From: Pseudonocardia bannensis
Lineage (GTDB): Bacteria > Actinomycetota > Actinomycetes > Mycobacteriales > Pseudonocardiaceae
Length of the DNA stretch: 64,000 nucleotides
Direction of reading: 5' to 3'
Assembly (NCBI RefSeq): GCF_012911875.1
Contig: NZ_JAAXKZ010000014.1
Span: forward strand, 1 to 64,000
A program made the translations under genes and the position numbers. Positions 59,875 to 64,000 of the stretch are shown here, in pieces; position 1 is the first letter of the stretch, and each line of letters begins with the position of its first letter. Below the pieces are notes generated by a model that did no database searches, had not been told where the DNA came from, and worked only from the letters and a program-made list of their open reading frames with translations.

Positions 59875-60400
59875 CTACGGCGTCGGCCGTGGCCGCCGCG
59901 GCACGAGAAAGTACGCCAGTACTGCCACAGCCATCGGCACGAGTGTGACGACCAGCATCGTGATCCGCAGGCCGGTTGTGTAGTCCAGTGCCAGTTCCGA
60001 CGCCCGCTGGACGAGTTCGGGTCGTAGCCGGTCGTGCCAGGACTGTTCGCCAGCGAGCTGCGCACCGCGTTCACGGCGGTCTCGGCCTGCTGCACCGATA
60101 GGCCCCGGGACTCAGCATCGGCCAGCCACTGCTGCTGGAAGAAGAAGCCGAGCAGCAGAATGTAGACCGTCGGCCCGAGTGCGTAGCCGGTCATCCCGAA
60201 CGTCACGAGCCCGCTCGCGGCGAGCACCAGCAGACCTGCAAGCAGTACCGGACGGGCGGTGTACAGCGCGACCAGCGCCCGGCGAGGATGCTGACTCCTG
60301 CGAGCAACAGGGTGCCCGGCAGGTAGAGCAGCCCGATCGTCTGCGCCAGCCGCGACGCCGTGCCCGCCCCCGCGACGGTGCGGGACGAGTTTGGGATGGG
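59875..60400 (-). pseudogene. MFS transporter, C-terminal part, frameshifted twice
   Basis: Three frames together read as the last membrane helices of a major-facilitator transporter: GTASRLAQTIGLLYLPGTLL then (shift near 60290) LVALYTARPVLLAGLLVLAA, TFGMTGYALGPTVYILLLGF and NAVRSSLANSPGTTGYDPN, then (shift near 60010) LALDYTTGLRITMLVVTLVP and VLAYFLVPRRPRPTP with stop at 59875. The N-terminal half is absent. Non-functional. Confidence 0.8.
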
Positions 60401-60521
60401 CCGAGGCCGTCCCCTGCGTCGCTCGTCCGCCGCGGGTGATGCACGGGCTGCGACCGGTGGCCACGGTGGCGACTTACGGCGCACCGGGCGCCGGCACCGT
60501 GACAGCACCGAGGAGCCAGCC

Positions 60522-60743
60522 ATGACCGAGGCCGCGATCGCCGATCCCTGGCTCATCGGAGACCTGCAGACCTCCGCGCTGGTCAGCACCGACGGATCGG
60601 TGGACTGGTTCTGCTGCCCGCGCTTCGACGACACGGTGGCGTTCTGCGACTCCTGGCTCGGCGAGCAGATCGGCACCTTCACCCACCTGGCGCTCATCGA
60701 CGTGGCGATCACGCCGGACGCCGCATTGGACCGCCGTCGCTGA
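60522..60743 (+). pseudogene. GH15 (glucoamylase/trehalase-like) gene with large internal deletion
   Basis: Codons 1-42 (IADPWLIGDLQTSALVSTDG, VDWFCCPRFDD) are the exact N-terminus of actinobacterial GH15 enzymes of about 600 aa. Codons 45-73 (WLGEQIGTFTHLALIDVAIT) resemble the C-terminal segment of the same family. The junction keeps the frame, leaving a 73-aa open frame with its GAGGAG ribosome site. An in-frame deletion of more than 500 codons is the simplest explanation. Confidence 0.82.
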
Positions 60744-60760
60744 CGGGGAAGGCAGCGCCG

Positions 60761-61042
60761 ATGTGCCTGTTCTTCCTCCTGCTGCTGTTCGGGCCGCGCC
60801 TGGTCGGTGTCCTGTGGTGGCTGTTCGAGCCGCTGCGGTGGGACGCGACGTTCGGCACCGTCCTGGTGCCGGTCCTGGGCCTGATCTTCCTGCCGTGGAC
60901 GACGCTGATGTACGTGCTCGTTGCGCCCGGAGGCATCGGCGGGTTCGACGCCATATGGCTGGCGCTCGCCGTCCTGGTCGACCTCTCGGGCTACGCCGGT
61001 GGTGGCGTCTACCGCAGTCGCCGCGGCATGCCGGCCTCGTGA
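60761..61042 (+). CDS. small two- or three-TM membrane protein
   Basis: A 93-aa hydrophobic protein: LFFLLLLFGPRLVGVLWWLF, then TVLVPVLGLIFLPWTTLMYV and IWLALAVLVDLSGYAGGGVY, with a basic end. This three-helix pattern with LFLPWTTLMYVLV is a conserved actinobacterial family of unknown function. It follows the GH15 remnant by 17 nt. Confidence 0.75.
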   Translation: MCLFFLLLLFGPRLVGVLWWLFEPLRWDATFGTVLVPVLGLIFLPWTTLMYVLVAPGGIGGFDAIWLALAVLVDLSGYAGGGVYRSRRGMPAS

Positions 61043-61363
61043 GTAGCCCGTACGGGCCGCCGACGTTCGATCCTGGGGGTGTTCCCGGCGTCCCACCCGA
61101 ACTCGAGCCGCCCGCGGTCATGGCGGTCCGGCCAGCCGGCCTTCTCCGTCGCCTCGTGGCCGAGCTCAATGTTCTTCCTCAGGCGCTCAGGCACGCCGGC
61201 CGGCCCCGGACCTATCCCACCAGCGGGGACGTGACTCCCCGGCCCGAAGGCTGCAGGAGGCAGGGTCTTTTGAATGTCCAGGTGGTGGCGGTGGCCACTG
61301 GTCGCCGCGACCGGGGCGGCGAGACCGTAATGCGGCACGATTCGCCAGATCGCGGAGCGGCCT
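61043..61363. other. 321-nt gap
   Basis: No gene, repeat or clear regulatory site recognised. It may contain the lost 5' part of the LapA-type gene that follows. Confidence 0.4.
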
Positions 61364-61558
61364 GTGGGACTGCTGCTCATCTTCATGATCCAGAACACCG
61401 AGCGCGTCACGCTCCGGTTCCTGTTCTGGAACTTCACCTGGCCGCTGTGGCTGCTTACGCTCGTGGCAGCGCTGGTCGGGGCGTTGGTGTGGTTCGGACT
61501 CGGCGTGTTGCGCCGCCATAGGCGCCGCAAGACGCGCCGCGAAGGCCGAGGGGACTGA
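61364..61558 (+). CDS. LapA-domain (DUF1049) membrane protein, probably N-terminally truncated
   Basis: A 64-aa protein: LLLIFMIQNTERVTLRFLFW is the usual LapA/YciS core, with a second helix LWLLTLVAALVGALVWFGLG and a basic tail. Family members of about 95-110 aa carry another 30 residues in front, including the rest of the first helix, which are missing here; the GTG at 61364 falls inside the helix. Probably truncated, possibly still inserted in the membrane. Confidence 0.6.
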   Translation: MGLLLIFMIQNTERVTLRFLFWNFTWPLWLLTLVAALVGALVWFGLGVLRRHRRRKTRREGRGD

Positions 61559-61755
61559 CCCGAACTGAACGCGGCGCCGAGGTCTTTGCCGGATGGCGCG
61601 TTCGGGTATCTCTACCTGACAATGTGCCACGTGTCGGGCTGGGACTCCCATCCGTTCCAGGTCCGGGCTCATGCGCAGCGCAGCCCCGGCCTGCATCGTC
61701 GCTGGATCCCCGGCAGGCAACACGGTGATGACGTCAGCCAGCCTCGCCCCTCTCC

Positions 61756-62030
61756 GTGGATCTCGACCGGGGACAGGTGCACAAGGAGTCCGACGCCGTA
61801 CTGGAGCGCCTGCTGGTCGGAGCGGGGAAGCGCCATCCCGAGGTGCCGGTGCGTCATGTGGTGTCCTCGACCGGCCCGCGCAGACGTTGCTGGACGAGGC
61901 CGCGGGCGCCGCCCTGCTCGTCGTCGGCCGCCATGGGCGGGCTCGAGGCGGTGAGGCGCTGCTGGGCTCGGTGAGCCATGCAGTACTCCACTACGCCCGC
62001 TGTCCTGTCGCCGTCGTCGGCAAGAAATGA
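61756..62030 (+). pseudogene. universal stress protein, C-terminal part with frameshift
   Basis: The first frame gives KESDAVLERLLVGAGKRHPE and VRHVVSSTG; near 61878 the sense moves to the next frame with QTLLDEAAGAALLVVGRHGR, then GEALLGSVSHAVLHYARCPV and a stop after AVVGKK. VVGRHGRARGGEALLGSVSH is the ATP-binding loop. The first 60 residues of the USP domain are missing. Confidence 0.83.
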
Positions 62031-62309
62031 CAGCGTGTCGCCGTTCGTTGTCGATGAGATCGTCCGCAACGGTGCCCGGTGGGGGCGACCGTGCCGCGGG
62101 TCGACCCCCACCGGATCAGCCTTGGGCTCGGCTCACGCTCCCGACATGTCGATCACAGGCTCTCGACCGGCGCGCAAGCGGAACCTGGGTCGCGGGCGCC
62201 CAGCGTCCGAACCGGCCAAGACGCCGTCCACTTGCGGCTTCAGCACAGGGACTCCGCCCGGCGATCCGTGGCAGAAGGCCCGCAACGCCGGGCAGTCGTT
62301 GTCTGGGCA

Positions 62310-62550
62310 GCTCTGCAGCAGCAGGTCGTCCAGCGGCTCGCCGCGGTGCAGTCTGCCGACGGCGTCGGCGAGGAGGGCGGCCATCGAGTGGACGCCCATC
62401 CACGGTGGCGGGTTCGGTGGGAGGGGGACGGTATCGGTGACGAGCAGGCGGAAGGGCCTGGAGGCGTTCGGCGGCGTCGATGGTGGCACCGGTGCTGATC
62501 ATGGCGTCGACGATCAGCGCGGGGCGGTTCTCCACATCGCCGATGAGTTC
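62310..62550 (-). pseudogene. PRPP synthetase (ribose-phosphate pyrophosphokinase), C-terminal remnant
   Basis: The first frame reads LIGDVENRPALIVDAMISTG then ATIDAAERLQA, the PRPP-binding loop with DD changed to DA. Near 62455 the sense moves to another frame with FRLLVTDTVPLPPNPPPW, GVHSMAALLADAVGRLHRGE and PLDDLLLQS, the normal end. The first two thirds of the gene are absent. It follows the CBS-BON gene on the same strand by 54 nt. A smaller copy lies at 56967. Confidence 0.83.
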
Positions 62551-62603
62551 CGGGGCCGGTGGGCCGCCGCGCTCCCGGGTATTCCCCGCCACGTCACGGC
62601 AGG

Positions 62604-63275
62604 TCAACGCCCTCGTGCCGCTTTGCGATCGTCGACTCCGTACTCGAGCTCGTTGACGACGTCGATCACCCCGTCGACCCGGCGCACCAGGCGCTCGGCG
62701 ATCCCGGCGGTACTGCGCTGCTCGACGGTGCCGTGGAGGGTGACCACCCCGTCCTGCACGGTGACCGTGACCGTCGTCGGATCGATCCACAGCACGTGCA
62801 TGAGGACCTCACCGGTCACCTCGGTCTTGATGTCCTCGTCGGTGCGCAGGTACGCCTTCATCAGGTCGCCACGGCTGACGATGCCGAGCAGTGCACCGTG
62901 GTCGTCGACGACCGGCAGCCTCTTCACCTCGTGGTCGGCCATCAACCGGGCCGCCTGCGCGAGCGGCGCATCCGGGCCCACCGTCACCGGGCCGGTGGTC
63001 ATCACCTGGCCGACCGTGTCTCCGGCGGCCCTTCGGATCTCGGCCCGAGCCCGCCGGGGTTGCCACCAGTGCGGACGGCCGGGGCTGGGGCGTCCCTGCT
63101 TGGCCAGGACATCTCGCTCGGACACCATCCCGATGACCCGGTCGTCGGCGTCGAGCACGGGGAGCGCGCTGACCTCGTGCTCCGCCAGCACGCGGGCCAG
63201 TTCCTTCAGCGGCATCGCCGGTCGGGCCCGCAGAACGTTCGTCGTCATCACGTCGGCCACGGTGAGGTGCTTCAT
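62604..63275 (-). CDS. CBS-pair and BON domain protein
   Basis: A 223-aa protein with two CBS domains (about residues 8-65 and 90-145: DDRVIGMVSERDVLAK and LLGIVSRGDLMKAYL end them) and a C-terminal BON domain (about 150-218: VTVTVQDGVVTLHGTVE). CBS pairs bind adenosine nucleotides and BON domains bind phospholipid. The combination is typical of actinobacterial stress islands. ATG at 63275. A DosR-box-like site lies 59 bp upstream. Confidence 0.92.
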   Translation of the reverse strand: MKHLTVADVMTTNVLRARPAMPLKELARVLAEHEVSALPVLDADDRVIGMVSERDVLAKQGRPSPGRPHWWQPRRARAEIRRAAGDTVGQVMTTGPVTVGPDAPLAQAARLMADHEVKRLPVVDDHGALLGIVSRGDLMKAYLRTDEDIKTEVTGEVLMHVLWIDPTTVTVTVQDGVVTLHGTVEQRSTAGIAERLVRRVDGVIDVVNELEYGVDDRKAARGR

Positions 63276-63333
63276 GGGGCCAGCGTGGGCGCGCAGCGGA
63301 TCCTGCAGCAGGGCCGGACGTCGCGTTCACCTC

Positions 63334-63347
63334 GGGTCCGCTGTCCT
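63334..63347 (-). promoter_or_regulatory. DosR-box-like palindrome before the CBS-BON gene
   Basis: GGGTCCGCTGTCCT on the plus strand matches GGGNC-N4-GNCCC except the last base. It occupies the 84-bp gap between the Acg-type gene and the CBS-BON gene, 59 bp before the latter's start. Confidence 0.3.
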
Positions 63348-63359
63348 ACCCGTTCGGGC

Positions 63360-64000
63360 CTACGCGGGCAGGAGCATCGTCGTGTCCGCGAGCTCGCGCC
63401 GAGGGGTGAGAGGTGGCACCGGGCCGGTCGCAGGCGGCCAGCCCACCCGGATCACCAACTGCGGTGACAGCGTTCCGCCCAGCACCTGCTGCTGCAGCAC
63501 CGCGCGGGTGCTGCCGATCTCCAGCGGCTGACTCAGCGGGCTGCTGCCCAGCTCCAGGGTGGTGGCGTACAGCAGGATCGCACTCATGGCTTCGCCGGCC
63601 CGCAGCTGGGAGAGCCGGTCGTCCGAGGAGGTGCCCAGTACCAGCAGCGCTGCGGCGTCCCGTGGGTCCTGCTGGGGCCCGGCGAGTTCGCCCCCGGGGT
63701 ACAGCCGCATCGTCGGCCCTTCCCGGCGCTCGTCGGCCGGGGGCGCGCTGGCGGCCGGGACCCCGTCGACGGAGGAGTGCCGGCCGCTCCACATCGCGAG
63801 CTCTGCGGCGTAACCGGGGACGAGGGCCTGCACGGCGGCGGCCGCCGTGATCGCCTCCTCCACCGTGTGTCGGGCGGCCGGGTCGGAGATGACGCGGAGC
63901 AGCGCGCCCTGTTCGGCGGCGCGCTCGGCGAGCTGGTCCAGGTAGTCGTCCGGCACCGGCCACGAGCTGAACCGTCGACGGTCGGTGCGCCGGGTGCTGA
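63360..64000 (-). CDS. Acg-type nitroreductase-family protein (partial, runs off the window)
   Basis: At least 213 codons, 5' end outside the window. STRRTDRRRFSSWPVPDDYL is the conserved central segment of the Acg family (Rv2032, Rv3127, Rv3131), and LRAGEAMSAILLYATTLELG with SPLSQPLEI near the end are family marks. These proteins have a nitroreductase fold but, where studied, sequester FMN; several are DosR-regulated. A GTG at 63956 could be mistaken for a start but the family sequence continues before it. Confidence 0.9.
   Translation of the reverse strand, partial: STRRTDRRRFSSWPVPDDYLDQLAERAAEQGALLRVISDPAARHTVEEAITAAAAVQALVPGYAAELAMWSGRHSSVDGVPAASAPPADERREGPTMRLYPGGELAGPQQDPRDAAALLVLGTSSDDRLSQLRAGEAMSAILLYATTLELGSSPLSQPLEIGSTRAVLQQQVLGGTLSPQLVIRVGWPPATGPVPPLTPRRELADTTMLLPA

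Overview
The window is high-GC actinobacterial DNA with many GTG starts and many 4-nt stop/start overlaps. Gene content and order point to Pseudonocardiaceae, probably Pseudonocardia or a close relative. The genus is inferred from gene order and composition only; no database search was run.

Region 1 (1-23956) is conserved core chromosome. It opens with the end of an rRNA operon (23S tail, 5S, strong terminator). Then come an Arg/Gly/Asp-rich TPR protein, a HAD phosphatase, a small protein, tlyA, nadK, recN, steA, steB, pyrG, a NUDIX hydrolase, xerD, parA, scpA, scpB, rluB, aroH, cmk, a PlsC-type acyltransferase and der. This is nearly the order of Rv1691-Rv1713 in Mycobacterium tuberculosis. 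An LLM oxidoreductase and a FAD monooxygenase (12.8-15.0 kb) interrupt it. The genes serve rRNA modification, NADP and CTP synthesis, DNA repair, cell division, chromosome partition and condensation, and ribosome assembly.

Region 2 (24.0-30.6 kb) holds a NarL/DesR-type two-component pair behind a 14-bp palindrome, a MarR regulator divergent from an AmiC-like amide sensor, fmdB and fmdA (formamidase), a MetX-like alpha/beta hydrolase and tRNA-Pro(GGG).

Region 3 (30.7-64 kb) is an accessory island whose contents closely resemble the DosR/DevR (hypoxia and dormancy) regulon of mycobacteria. It encodes five intact universal stress proteins or tandem USPs, a pyridoxamine-oxidase-fold protein, a flavodoxin, a USP/AAA-kinase pair like Rv2005c-Rv2004c, CBS proteins, a DUF1876 protein, a CtpF-like P-type ATPase, a SulP transporter, a phosphoribosyltransferase/erythromycin-esterase fusion like Rv2030c, remnants of CapA, HPF and RtcB, an F420-type nitroreductase, a slipin and an Acg-type nitroreductase cut by the window end. 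Inside it lies an operon for acetyl-CoA synthetase, pyruvate dehydrogenase E1alpha, E1beta and E2, and an acyl carrier protein. Several promoter regions carry a palindrome resembling the mycobacterial DosR box (GGGNC-N4-GNCCC), usually 45-95 bp before the start codon.

The right part of the island (about 49.4-62.6 kb) is decaying. It contains frameshifted, internally deleted or truncated remnants of capA, HPF, rtcB, an SDR gene fused to an IS110 transposase tail, a FAD monooxygenase, an MFS transporter, a GH15 glycosidase, a USP and two pieces of a PRPP synthetase gene. They are interleaved with apparently intact genes.
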